From NCBI GenBank assembly GCA_023253235.1, contig JALRHE010000238.1, positions 1 through 6,792 on the forward strand: a DNA stretch of 6,792 nucleotides, in the 5' to 3' direction. Of this stretch, positions 1 to 6,109 are shown piece after piece. How positions within the stretch are numbered: the stretch's first letter is position 1; the number at the start of each line of letters is the position of its first letter. The position numbers were made by a program, and so were the translations under genes. This DNA is from Steroidobacteraceae bacterium. GTDB taxonomy: Bacteria; Pseudomonadota; Gammaproteobacteria; Steroidobacterales; Steroidobacteraceae. The notes under the pieces were generated by a model. The model had not been told where the DNA came from and searched no databases. It saw nothing but the letters and a program-made list of their open reading frames with translations.

Positions 1-1182
1 GAGCTTCTTGTAGAGACGGAAATAGTTCTGGAAGGTGATCGACGCGATGGTCTGGTTCTCTTCGCGAACGCGGACACCCTCTTTGGCTTCGACGGCCTGA
101 TGCAGACCATCGGACCAGCGACGTCCTGGCATGGTTCGGCCGGTGAACTCGTCGACGATGATCACCTCGCCGCCACGCACGATGTATTCCACATCACGCT
201 TGTAGAGCGCATGGGCACGCAGCGCCGCGTTTAGGTGATGCATCAAGCGAATGTTCGCCGGGTCGTAAAGACTCTCGCCCTCACGCAGCAAACCCGCCTC
301 GATCATCAAGGCTTCGACCTTCTCGTGACCGACTTCGGTCAAGTGCACCTGGCGCTGCTTTTCGTCGACCGTGTAATCACCGGTCGAGTCGGTTTCGCTG
401 CCGGAAAACGCTGAGGTCGCCGCTTTCTCGATCGTCTCGCCACGCTCGAGACGTGGAACGAGATTGTTGATGGCGACGTAAGTGTCGACACCCTCTTCCG
501 CCGGCCCGGAAATGATGAGTGGCGTACGCGCCTCGTCGATCAGGATCGAGTCGACTTCGTCGACGATCGCGAACGCGAGTTGACGCTGCACCCGGTCGTC
601 CAGTCGGAAAGCCAGGTTGTCGCGGAGGTAGTCGAAACCAAATTCGTTGTTGGTGCCGTAGGTGATATCGCAGCGATAGGCGGCGCGCTTCTCTTCCGCA
701 CTCTGGGAGTTACGAATGACACCGACCGACAAACCGAGAAAGCGATAGACCGGCCCCATCCACTCGGCGTCACGCTGCGCGAGGTATTCATTGACCGTGA
801 CGACGTGTACACCCTCGGCTGGCAGCGCATTGAGGTAGGCCGGCAGGGTTGCCATCAAGGTTTTGCCTTCACCCGTGCGCATCTCAGCGATGCGCCCGCG
901 GTGTAGCGCCATGCCACCGATCAACTGCACGTCGAAGTGCCGCATGCCGAGCACGCGACGCGATGCCTCGCGGACGACCGCAAACGCTTCGGGCAGCAGC
1001 TGGTCGAGTGTGGCGCCGGCAGCGAGACGGGAACGGAACTCCTCGGTCTTGGCCTTCAGGGCCTCGTCGCTGAGCGCTTGCAACGCGGGCTCGAAGGCCG
1101 TCGCGGCGCGCACTTCACGAGACATGGCCTTCAGCAGTCGCTCGTTGCGGCTGCCGAAAATACGGGTGAGGAAATTCAGCAC
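1..1182 (-). CDS. secA: Preprotein translocase ATPase SecA (N-terminal 394 residues, 3' end outside window)
   Basis: SecA is the cytoplasmic motor ATPase that drives unfolded preproteins through the SecYEG channel. The window encodes 394 residues without a stop or frameshift, roughly the first 40% of a protein usually near 900 residues. Visible parts: an N-terminal membrane-binding segment with LNFLTRIFGSRNERLL; the Q-motif region RHFDVQL (Gln about 86); Walker A MRTGEGKT at 101-108; YGTNNEFGFDYLRDN at 175-189; Walker B DEVD at 208-211 followed by IDEARTPLIISG; then the preprotein cross-linking domain with YTVDEKQRQVHLTE, and VDEFTGRTMPGRRWSDGLHQ returning to nucleotide-binding domain 1. The start must be GTG at 1182. 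It gives VLNFLTRIFG, which aligns with the family N-terminus, and an in-frame TAA lies only about 33 nt upstream with no other usual start codon between. An AAGGT at 1193-1197 is a weak Shine-Dalgarno. Identity is certain; the C-terminal half cannot be judged. Confidence 0.98.
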   Translation of the reverse strand, partial: MLNFLTRIFGSRNERLLKAMSREVRAATAFEPALQALSDEALKAKTEEFRSRLAAGATLDQLLPEAFAVVREASRRVLGMRHFDVQLIGGMALHRGRIAEMRTGEGKTLMATLPAYLNALPAEGVHVVTVNEYLAQRDAEWMGPVYRFLGLSVGVIRNSQSAEEKRAAYRCDITYGTNNEFGFDYLRDNLAFRLDDRVQRQLAFAIVDEVDSILIDEARTPLIISGPAEEGVDTYVAINNLVPRLERGETIEKAATSAFSGSETDSTGDYTVDEKQRQVHLTEVGHEKVEALMIEAGLLREGESLYDPANIRLMHHLNAALRAHALYKRDVEYIVRGGEVIIVDEFTGRTMPGRRWSDGLHQAVEAKEGVRVREENQTIASITFQNYFRLYKKL

Positions 1183-1259
1183 AGAGTTATGGACCTTGCG
1201 GCTAAAACCGCCATTTTACGGTTTGACGACCGGCTGGTCGAATGGTTCAACGGCGAGCG
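1183..1259 (-). promoter_or_regulatory. Peptidase-secA gap: candidate secA promoter and two small hairpins
   Basis: This 77-bp gap precedes secA. On the minus strand a TAAAAT box (1213-1218, 5 of 6 to the sigma-70 -10) lies 17 bp from TCGACC (1236-1241, 4 of 6 to the -35). That would give a very short secA leader of about 25 nt. The same stretch holds two small inverted repeats. One is AAACCG/CGGTTT at 1205-1210 and 1219-1224, with an 8-nt loop, running into TTTT on the minus strand. The other is CGACC/GGTCG at 1227-1231 and 1236-1240, with a 4-nt loop. The first could be a weak terminator or attenuator for peptidase transcripts, but the stem is only 6 bp. A heptamer TCAACGG also occurs twice, at 1247-1253 and 1260-1266. 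No secM-like arrest-peptide gene fits here. The promoter call is based only on match to consensus. Confidence 0.3.
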
Positions 1260-2168
1260 TCAACGGTCGATGTAGGCAAGCGGATTGACGTGGCGGCCGT
1301 TGCGGAGAACCTCGAAATGCACGTGTGGCCCGGTCGAGCGGCCTGTCGAGCCCATGGCAGCGATGGGTTGTCCGCGCGTGACGGCATCACCCACCCGGAC
1401 CTTCAGATGACGATTGTGCGCGTAGCGGGTGACGAATCCGTCGCCGTGGGACACATCGACCACGAGGCCGTAGCCGCTGCGCTCTCCCGCGTAAGTCACG
1501 ACGCCAGCACCGACCGAAATCACCGGGTCCCCTTCGTTACCTGCGAAGTCCACCCCAAGGTGCCAGGTACCGTGTCCAGTGAAAGGATCTTGCCGCGTAC
1601 CAAATCCCGACGAGAGGTAACCCTGCCGCACCGGACGCCCATCGGGCAGCGTCTGACGACGTAAATCCCGCTGCAAAATCAGGCTTTCGAGCACGCCCAA
1701 CTGCACATCTCGCGACGCCAGTTGCGACTCGAGCGCGTCGATCATCGAGGTCAGATCGGGTGCGGCGACAGGCTCTCCTGGCAATTCCGGACCACCTAGG
1801 GCGACCGGCGAGCCGAAGTCGAATTCGCGTGAGTCGATGTTCGCCATCTCGACCAGCCGCTTGCCGAGCTCGTCGAGTCTGACGAGTTGCGCATTCGCCT
1901 GACCAACACGCGCCGAGAGCACATCGATACGCTCCTGCACACGCGCGCGCAAATCCTCGAGTTCCCGCTTCTGCTGCAGCGCTGAGCGAGCGATGCCGCC
2001 TGGCGTGGTCGAATCGAAAATTGCACCCGAACCGAGCTGAACGCCCGCGTAAAAGGCGCCCGCCATGACGGAAAACAGGATCACAACGGCCGTGGCAATG
2101 ACCAGACGACCGGACAAGTCGATGCGGGATGCGCCAGCCGCGCGGCGCGCAAATACGATCAATCTCAT
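1260..2168 (-). CDS. Membrane-anchored M23 (LytM-type) peptidoglycan endopeptidase
   Basis: Predicted 302-residue periplasmic zinc peptidase that would cleave peptide cross-bridges in peptidoglycan. Order of parts: a short basic cytoplasmic start (MRLIVFARRAAG); one membrane helix at about 22-43; coiled-coil-like segments at roughly 60-105 (ELEDLRARVQERIDVL) and 125-150; then an M23 domain from about 185. The domain has SSGFGTRQDPFTG, zinc ligands His203 and Asp207 in HLGVDF, a likely catalytic His251 in YAH, and the HVH pair His282 and His284. All catalytic positions are present, so this resembles active MepM-like enzymes rather than degenerate activators such as EnvC or NlpD; no LysM domain is visible. 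The start at 2168 is preferred because it gives a typical N-terminus and has GGGGG 8 nt upstream. An in-frame ATG at 2219 would add 17 residues with no family look. Its 5' end faces dciA, and secA follows after 77 bp. Function in this organism is inferred from the family. Confidence 0.93.
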   Translation of the reverse strand: MRLIVFARRAAGASRIDLSGRLVIATAVVILFSVMAGAFYAGVQLGSGAIFDSTTPGGIARSALQQKRELEDLRARVQERIDVLSARVGQANAQLVRLDELGKRLVEMANIDSREFDFGSPVALGGPELPGEPVAAPDLTSMIDALESQLASRDVQLGVLESLILQRDLRRQTLPDGRPVRQGYLSSGFGTRQDPFTGHGTWHLGVDFAGNEGDPVISVGAGVVTYAGERSGYGLVVDVSHGDGFVTRYAHNRHLKVRVGDAVTRGQPIAAMGSTGRSTGPHVHFEVLRNGRHVNPLAYIDR

Positions 2169-2272
2169 ACGCCAAGCCCCCGATTGCGGCGGGAGAGAAG
2201 ATCGCCGACAGACCCCCACGATGCGATACTCGCTTCGTCAGACGGGTCGACGGCCCGAACAGGGCGGGGACT
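2169..2272. promoter_or_regulatory. Divergent gap between the M23 peptidase gene and dciA
   Basis: This 104-bp gap separates two genes that are read away from each other, so it should hold promoters or at least start signals for both. Two G-rich sites can serve as Shine-Dalgarno sequences: AGGG at 2261-2264 for dciA (8 nt spacing) and GGGGG on the minus strand (2177-2181) for the peptidase gene (8 nt spacing). No convincing -35/-10 pair was found on either strand. The best -10-like hexamers, GATACT on plus and TATCGC on minus, lack a properly spaced -35. The peptidase gene may therefore depend partly on read-through from lpxC. The role as a promoter region is inferred from gene orientation. 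Confidence 0.4.
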
Positions 2273-2659
2273 ATGCCCAAATCAACTGTGCGAAACAACC
2301 CAAAATCGGCCAAAACGGCGTCAGGCTCGACTCGCCCGAGAAGTAAGCCTTTGGAAATCAAAGACTTGCTGACCAAGGTCGGTCTCGGTCAACCGCGACT
2401 TGCTGCGGCCGCGAACCGCGTCGAGGACTGGAAGGACTTTCTGGCGACGCTCTGGGGCGACGAACTTGCCGCCGCAGTCACGCAAGTGAGCGTCCGGGAA
2501 GGCTGTCTCACGCTGCACGCCGCCAACGCGGCCTGGTCGGCCCGCTTGCGTTACGCACTCGCCGAGCACTGGGCAGCCATCGTGGCGCGAGACGCCTCGT
2601 TGAAAAAATCGCTGGTGCGAATTCAGCCAGCCGCCGCCAGCGCGGGCGGTCGCACGTAA
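2273..2659 (+). CDS. dciA: DUF721/DciA-like protein (replicative helicase operator)
   Basis: This 128-residue protein is the only plus-strand gene here. DciA proteins bind the replicative helicase DnaB and are needed for replication initiation in bacteria that lack DnaC or DnaI. The N-terminal 25 or so residues are basic and rich in Ser, Thr, Lys and Pro, and probably disordered. From about residue 50 the chain follows the DUF721 pattern: WKDFLATLWGDELAAAVTQV, then a strand VREGCLTLHAAN, then AWSARLRYALAEHW, and a final strand near VRIQP, as in the KH-like fold. The ATG at 2273 is chosen because AGGG stands 8 nt upstream. An in-frame ATG at 2129 would run into the 5' end of the peptidase gene and add an unlikely 48-residue lead. 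The 3' end overlaps the end of lpxC by 37 bp on the opposite strand. Placement between lpxC and secA fits what I recall for Pseudomonas. The family call rests on pattern, not on an alignment. Confidence 0.8.
   Translation: MPKSTVRNNPKSAKTASGSTRPRSKPLEIKDLLTKVGLGQPRLAAAANRVEDWKDFLATLWGDELAAAVTQVSVREGCLTLHAANAAWSARLRYALAEHWAAIVARDASLKKSLVRIQPAAASAGGRT
2623..2659. other. Tail-to-tail coding overlap of dciA and lpxC
   Basis: The dciA stop codon (TAA, 2657-2659, plus strand) lies inside lpxC, and the lpxC stop (TGA, 2623-2625, minus strand) lies inside dciA. The 37 shared bases encode the ends of both proteins, AAASAGGRT in DciA and PPALAAAG in LpxC. Both tails are rich in Ala, Gly or Pro and lie beyond the conserved domains. 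There is no room for a terminator between the genes, and no hairpin with a T-run is visible around the junction on either strand. Confidence 0.85.
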
Positions 2660-3543
2660 GAAATCGGCGCGTCCTCAGGACGCTCGAAAACCACCGCCTC
2701 CCAAGCGGCAGGATCGGCCAACACGGTGCGCAGCAAGCGGTTGTTCAAACCGTGGCCCGACTTGAACGCCGTGAATTCGCCGATCAAGGAAAAGCCGAGC
2801 AAATACAGATCGCCGATCGCATCGAGGATCTTGTGTTTGACGAACTCGTCCTCGTAGCGCAAGCCACCCTCGTTCAGCACTTTCGAATCATCGAGCACGA
2901 TGGCGTTGTCGAGGTTGCCGCCGAGCGCGAGGTTGCGCGAGCGCATGAACTCGAGATCACGCATGAACCCGAAAGTGCGTGCACGACTGATTTCTTTGAG
3001 GAATGAGGTCGTGGAGAAATCCATGGTCGCGCGTTGGGCGTGGCGCTTGAAAATCGGATGATTGAACTCGATCTCGAAGTTCACCTTGAAACCATCGAAC
3101 GGATCGAAACGCGCCCATTTGTCGCTGTCTTCGACCTGCACGCTCTTCTTGATGCGGATGAAACGCTTCGGCGCGCGCTGCTCTTCGATGCCCGCCGATT
3201 GCAGCAGAAAGACGAAAGGGCCTGCGCTGCCATCCATGATCGGCACTTCGGGCCCGGACACCTCGACGAGCGCGTTGTCGATACCGAGACCTGCGAAGGC
3301 CGACAACAGATGCTCGACGGTCGACACCTTCACATCGCCCTTGTGGAGCACGGTGCCAAGCATGGTCTCACCGACATTCTCGGCGCGAGCCGGGATATCG
3401 ACGGGCTCCGGTAGATCGGTCCGACGGAACACGATGCCGGTATCGGGAGCAGCCGGCCGCACCGTCATCAGGATGCGCTTGCCGGTATGCAAGCCGACAC
3501 CGCTTGCCCGCATGATGTTCTTGAGAGTTCGTTGACCGACCAT
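2623..3543 (-). CDS. lpxC: UDP-3-O-acyl-N-acetylglucosamine deacetylase LpxC
   Basis: LpxC is the cytosolic zinc enzyme that removes the N-acetyl group from UDP-3-O-acyl-GlcNAc, the committed step of lipid A synthesis. The 306 residues match the usual length of about 305. Zinc ligands are His78 (STVEH), His237 and Asp241 (VKHKILD). The catalytic Glu77 and the general acid/base His264 (KSGHGLNN) are present, as are PIMDGSA and SRARTFGFMRD. The start at 3543 gives MVGQRTLKNI, matching the family N-terminus, with GGAAG 5 nt upstream. An in-frame ATG at 3582 would add 13 residues and lies inside a hairpin, so it is rejected. The C-terminus PPALAAAG is nonpolar but does not clearly copy the E. coli tail recognised by FtsH, so whether this LpxC is controlled by proteolysis is open. 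It follows ftsZ after 81 bp and overlaps dciA at its 3' end. Confidence 0.98.
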   Translation of the reverse strand: MVGQRTLKNIMRASGVGLHTGKRILMTVRPAAPDTGIVFRRTDLPEPVDIPARAENVGETMLGTVLHKGDVKVSTVEHLLSAFAGLGIDNALVEVSGPEVPIMDGSAGPFVFLLQSAGIEEQRAPKRFIRIKKSVQVEDSDKWARFDPFDGFKVNFEIEFNHPIFKRHAQRATMDFSTTSFLKEISRARTFGFMRDLEFMRSRNLALGGNLDNAIVLDDSKVLNEGGLRYEDEFVKHKILDAIGDLYLLGFSLIGEFTAFKSGHGLNNRLLRTVLADPAAWEAVVFERPEDAPISYVRPPALAAAG

Positions 3544-3548
3544 GATTT

Positions 3549-3553
3549 CTTCC
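3549..3553 (-). promoter_or_regulatory. lpxC Shine-Dalgarno sequence
   Basis: GGAAG on the minus strand, 5 nt before the ATG at 3543. It selects this start over the in-frame ATG 39 nt upstream. It is separated by only 2 nt from the foot of the hairpin at 3556-3592, so a ribosome binding here would contact or have to open that structure. Confidence 0.8.
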
Positions 3554-3555
3554 GA

Positions 3556-3592
3556 ATCAGGCGGCGCACCGAGGTTCGGCACGCCGCCTGAT
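3556..3592 (-). promoter_or_regulatory. 37-nt hairpin in the ftsZ-lpxC gap, upstream of the lpxC ribosome-binding site
   Basis: Read on the minus strand, 3556-3592 folds end to end. An 11-bp outer stem (ATCAGGCGGCG with CGCCGCCTGAT) is followed by two G-U pairs and a 4-bp inner stem (CCGA with TCGG) around a 3-nt loop ACC, in all 17 pairs with no bulge. The two middle positions pair only in the minus-strand RNA (G-U); in plus-strand RNA they would be A-C mismatches. No T-run follows on either side, so it is not a standard rho-independent terminator. It could shape translation of lpxC, act as an RNase III processing site in an ftsZ-lpxC message, stabilise the ftsZ 3' end, or partly terminate transcription. 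The structure is read directly; the role is inference. Confidence 0.75.
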
Positions 3593-3624
3593 CACGACGG
3601 AGGCGAATCTTATCTCAAAGGCGA

Positions 3625-4818
3625 TCAGTCGGCCTGACGACGCAAAAACGCCGGAATGTCGAGGATATCCTCAACCGGCTCGGCGCTGTGGACCAGGCCA
3701 TCGCCAGCCGCCGCTTTCAGACGCTCGATCGCCGGCACTTCCAGCTTGGCGTAGTCGGAGCTCACGGCGAACGGACGACGCACCGGACGAGCGACGCCCT
3801 CACCACGAACACCCGTCGCGCGGGTAGCGGTGGGCGCCGGCGCCGGTGCCACCTGCACTTGCGGACGACCGAGGCCGGTCGCGACGACCGTCACGCGCAG
3901 CTCGTTGCTGAGGTTCGGATCGATGACGGTGCCGACGACGACGGTCGCGTCTTCGGACGCAAATTCCTTGACGATGTTGCCGACTTCCTCGAACTCGCCG
4001 ATGCCGAGATCCATACCGGCAGTGACGTTGACGAGGATGCCGCGAGCACCGGACAAGTTCACGTCTTCGAGCAGCGGCGACGAGACGGCCATTTCAGCGG
4101 CCACTCGCGCGCGGTCTTCACCGCTCGCATGACCTGAGCCCATCATCGCCATGCCGGTCTCGCTCATCACAGTGCGCACGTCGGCGAAGTCCACGTTGAT
4201 GAGACCCGGACGGGTGATGAGTTCGGCGATGCCCTGCACCGCACCCTGCAACACGCCGTTGGCGCTCTTGAATGCATCGAGCAGCGTCGTCTTCGGGCCG
4301 AGTACCGTCAGAAGCTTCTGGTTCGGAATGGTGATGAGCGAATCGACATGCTTGGCCAGTTCGCTCATGCCCATATCAGCGACGACAGAACGCTTGTTGC
4401 CTTCCATGTTGAACGGGCGCGTCACGACCGCGACCGTCAGAATGCCGAGCTCCTTGGCGATTTGCGCAACGACCGGCGCAGCGCCCGTGCCGGTACCGCC
4501 ACCCATGCCGGCCGTGATGAACAGCATGTCGCAACCTTCGATCAACTCGATGATGCGATCACGATCTTCCATGGCAGCCTGACGACCCACATCCGGATTG
4601 GCACCGGCACCAAGACCCTTGGTGATGTTCGAGCCGATCTGTAGCGCCGTCTTGACGTTGGAGTTCTTCAACGCCTGCGAATCGGTGTTGATGCACATGA
4701 AGTCCACGCCTTCGATCCCCGATTGCACCATGTGGGAGACCGCGTTGCCGCCGCCGCCACCGACGCCGAGAACCTTGATTACCGCGCTCTGGCTGTAAGC
4801 ATCCATCAGTTCGAACAT
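3625..4818 (-). CDS. ftsZ: Cell division GTPase FtsZ
   Basis: FtsZ is the tubulin homologue that polymerises at midcell into the Z-ring. The 397 residues are close to the usual gammaproteobacterial length. Seen in order: VIKVLGVGGGGGNAV (nucleotide-binding, about 13-27); the tubulin signature GGGTGTG at 106-112; the T7 synergy loop NVDFADV with Asp210 and Asp213, which complete GTP hydrolysis in the next subunit; a C-terminal domain to about 318; a variable linker of about 65 residues rich in Ala, Pro and Arg; and the conserved tail DILDIPAFLRRQAD at 384-397, the docking site for FtsA and other partners. The start MFELMDAYS has AGGAG at 4828-4832, 9 nt upstream. Small departures from consensus are ANPDVGR for the usual ANPEVGR and AAMEDRD for AALEDRE. 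It follows ftsA after 34 bp, consistent with one transcript. Confidence 0.99.
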   Translation of the reverse strand: MFELMDAYSQSAVIKVLGVGGGGGNAVSHMVQSGIEGVDFMCINTDSQALKNSNVKTALQIGSNITKGLGAGANPDVGRQAAMEDRDRIIELIEGCDMLFITAGMGGGTGTGAAPVVAQIAKELGILTVAVVTRPFNMEGNKRSVVADMGMSELAKHVDSLITIPNQKLLTVLGPKTTLLDAFKSANGVLQGAVQGIAELITRPGLINVDFADVRTVMSETGMAMMGSGHASGEDRARVAAEMAVSSPLLEDVNLSGARGILVNVTAGMDLGIGEFEEVGNIVKEFASEDATVVVGTVIDPNLSNELRVTVVATGLGRPQVQVAPAPAPTATRATGVRGEGVARPVRRPFAVSSDYAKLEVPAIERLKAAAGDGLVHSAEPVEDILDIPAFLRRQAD

Positions 4819-4827
4819 GTTGAGTCG

Positions 4828-4832
4828 CTCCT
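4828..4832 (-). promoter_or_regulatory. ftsZ Shine-Dalgarno sequence
   Basis: AGGAG on the minus strand, 9 nt before the ftsZ ATG and inside the 34-bp ftsA-ftsZ gap. It is the closest to consensus of the ribosome-binding sites in the window, in line with FtsZ being needed in larger amounts than FtsA. The ftsQ-ftsA gap has no comparable site. Confidence 0.75.
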
Positions 4833-4852
4833 GTGTCGTGAATGTCGAAAGA

Positions 4853-6088
4853 TCAAAAATTTCCCTGGAACCAATTCTTCATGCGGTCAACCATGCTGCG
4901 TGCGCCGCCTGCGATGGCGCGGCTACGCTGACCTGGCACGGTGTGATCGCGGCCGTAGAGCAACAGGCCGACGCCCGTCGCGTGAATCGGATTGCTCGTG
5001 ACATCGGCTATGCCGCGTACCCCGGCTGGCACACCCAAGCGCACCGGCAAATGGAAAACCTCTTCGGCGAGCTCAATCGCGCCTTCCATCTTTGCGCTGC
5101 CGCCGGTGAGTACGATGCCCGCTGCGATGACTTCCTCGAAGCCACTGCGACGCAACTCCTCCTGGATGAGTGCGAACAGCTCTTCGTATCGTGGCTCGAC
5201 CACCTCGGCCAAAGTCTGACGAGCAAGACGTCGCGCCGGACGGTCACCCACACTCGGCACTTCGATCGTCTCGTCTGAATTGGCAAGTTGCGAGAGCGCA
5301 CAGGCGTAACGAAGCTTGATCTCTTCTGCGCTCGGCGTCGGCGTACGCATCGAGACGGCGATGTCGTTCGTCACCTGATCGCCCGCAATGGGGATGACGG
5401 CGGTATGTCGAATCGCACCATGCGAGAAAACGGCGATGTCCGTCGTGCCACCACCGATGTCGACGATGCAGACGCCGAGATCCTTTTCATCCTCGGTCAG
5501 CACCGCATAGCTCGAGGCCAACTGCTCGAGCACGATGTCATCGACCGCGAGGCCGCAGCGTTGGATGCATTTCTCGATGTTCTGGGCGGCGCTATCGGCA
5601 CCCGTGACGATATGGACCTTGGCCTCGAGGCGCACACCGGACATGCCGACCGGATCGCGAATACCCTCTTGGCCGTCGATGATGAATTCCTGTGGCAGCA
5701 CATGCAGAATTTTTTGATCTGCCGGGATAGCGACTGCCTTGGCTGCATCGATCACGTGTTCGACGTCGACCTGCTGCACTTCCTTATCGCGAATGGCGAC
5801 GACACCGTGCGAGTTGAGACTGCGAACGTGGCTGCCCGCGATACCGGCAAAGACCGAGTGGATCTCGCAACCGGCCATCAACTCCGCCTCTTCAACGGCG
5901 CGCTGGATCGACTGGACGGTCGACTCGATGTTCACGACCACACCACGCTTCAAGCCACGCGAAGGTTGCGAGCCGATACCAATGATTTCGATGCTGTTGT
6001 CGGCAGCGATCTCGCCCACCAACGCCACCACCTTGGAGGTGCCGATGTCCAATCCGACGATAAGCTGTCTGTCCGTTTTCTTCGCCAT
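4853..6088 (-). CDS. ftsA: Cell division protein FtsA (actin-like membrane tether of FtsZ)
   Basis: FtsA is a cytoplasmic actin-family ATP-binding protein that anchors FtsZ filaments to the inner membrane and recruits later division proteins. The length of 411 residues is near the 420 of E. coli. Features: phosphate-1 loop GLDIGTSK at 12-19; the 1C subdomain specific to FtsA at about 85-165 (HVLPQEFIIDGQEGIRDPVGMSG); phosphate-2 loop VDIGGGTTD at 209-217; adenosine motif AGIVLTGG at 323-330; and a C-terminal amphipathic membrane-targeting helix at about 396-411 (ARSMVDRMKNWFQGNF). The start MAKKTDRQLIVGLDIG aligns with the family. Its ribosome-binding site is weak: GGAA begins 15 nt upstream, and no AGGAG is present in the 21-bp gap after ftsQ. 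Translation may therefore be partly coupled to ftsQ. Confidence 0.99.
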   Translation of the reverse strand: MAKKTDRQLIVGLDIGTSKVVALVGEIAADNSIEIIGIGSQPSRGLKRGVVVNIESTVQSIQRAVEEAELMAGCEIHSVFAGIAGSHVRSLNSHGVVAIRDKEVQQVDVEHVIDAAKAVAIPADQKILHVLPQEFIIDGQEGIRDPVGMSGVRLEAKVHIVTGADSAAQNIEKCIQRCGLAVDDIVLEQLASSYAVLTEDEKDLGVCIVDIGGGTTDIAVFSHGAIRHTAVIPIAGDQVTNDIAVSMRTPTPSAEEIKLRYACALSQLANSDETIEVPSVGDRPARRLARQTLAEVVEPRYEELFALIQEELRRSGFEEVIAAGIVLTGGSAKMEGAIELAEEVFHLPVRLGVPAGVRGIADVTSNPIHATGVGLLLYGRDHTVPGQRSRAIAGGARSMVDRMKNWFQGNF

Positions 6089-6109
6089 ATTCGCTGCCGT
6101 TCCGTGTAA

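Noticed and set aside
1205..1224. Rho-independent terminator after the peptidase gene
   Set aside because: Only a 6-bp stem with an 8-nt loop and a short T-run that is partly the stem itself. It is kept as a weak possibility within the gap entry and not called separately.
1537..2376. Minus-strand open frame of 279 codons overlapping the peptidase gene
   Set aside because: It is an out-of-frame shadow rich in Arg and Ala. The M23 motifs are all in the other frame.
2630..2650. GC-rich inverted repeat CCGCC/GGCGG near the lpxC and dciA stops as a terminator
   Set aside because: The stem is 5 bp with a 9-nt loop, lies in coding sequence of both genes, and has no T-run on either side.
3544..3582. 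Longer lpxC start at 3582 (13 extra residues)
   Set aside because: The extension has no family match, the ATG is buried in the hairpin, and the start at 3543 has a good Shine-Dalgarno and the standard N-terminus.
5288..6109. Long plus-strand open frame (273 codons) opposite ftsA
   Set aside because: It is the antisense shadow of a high-GC conserved gene. The product has no recognisable domain, and ftsA on the other strand is unambiguous.
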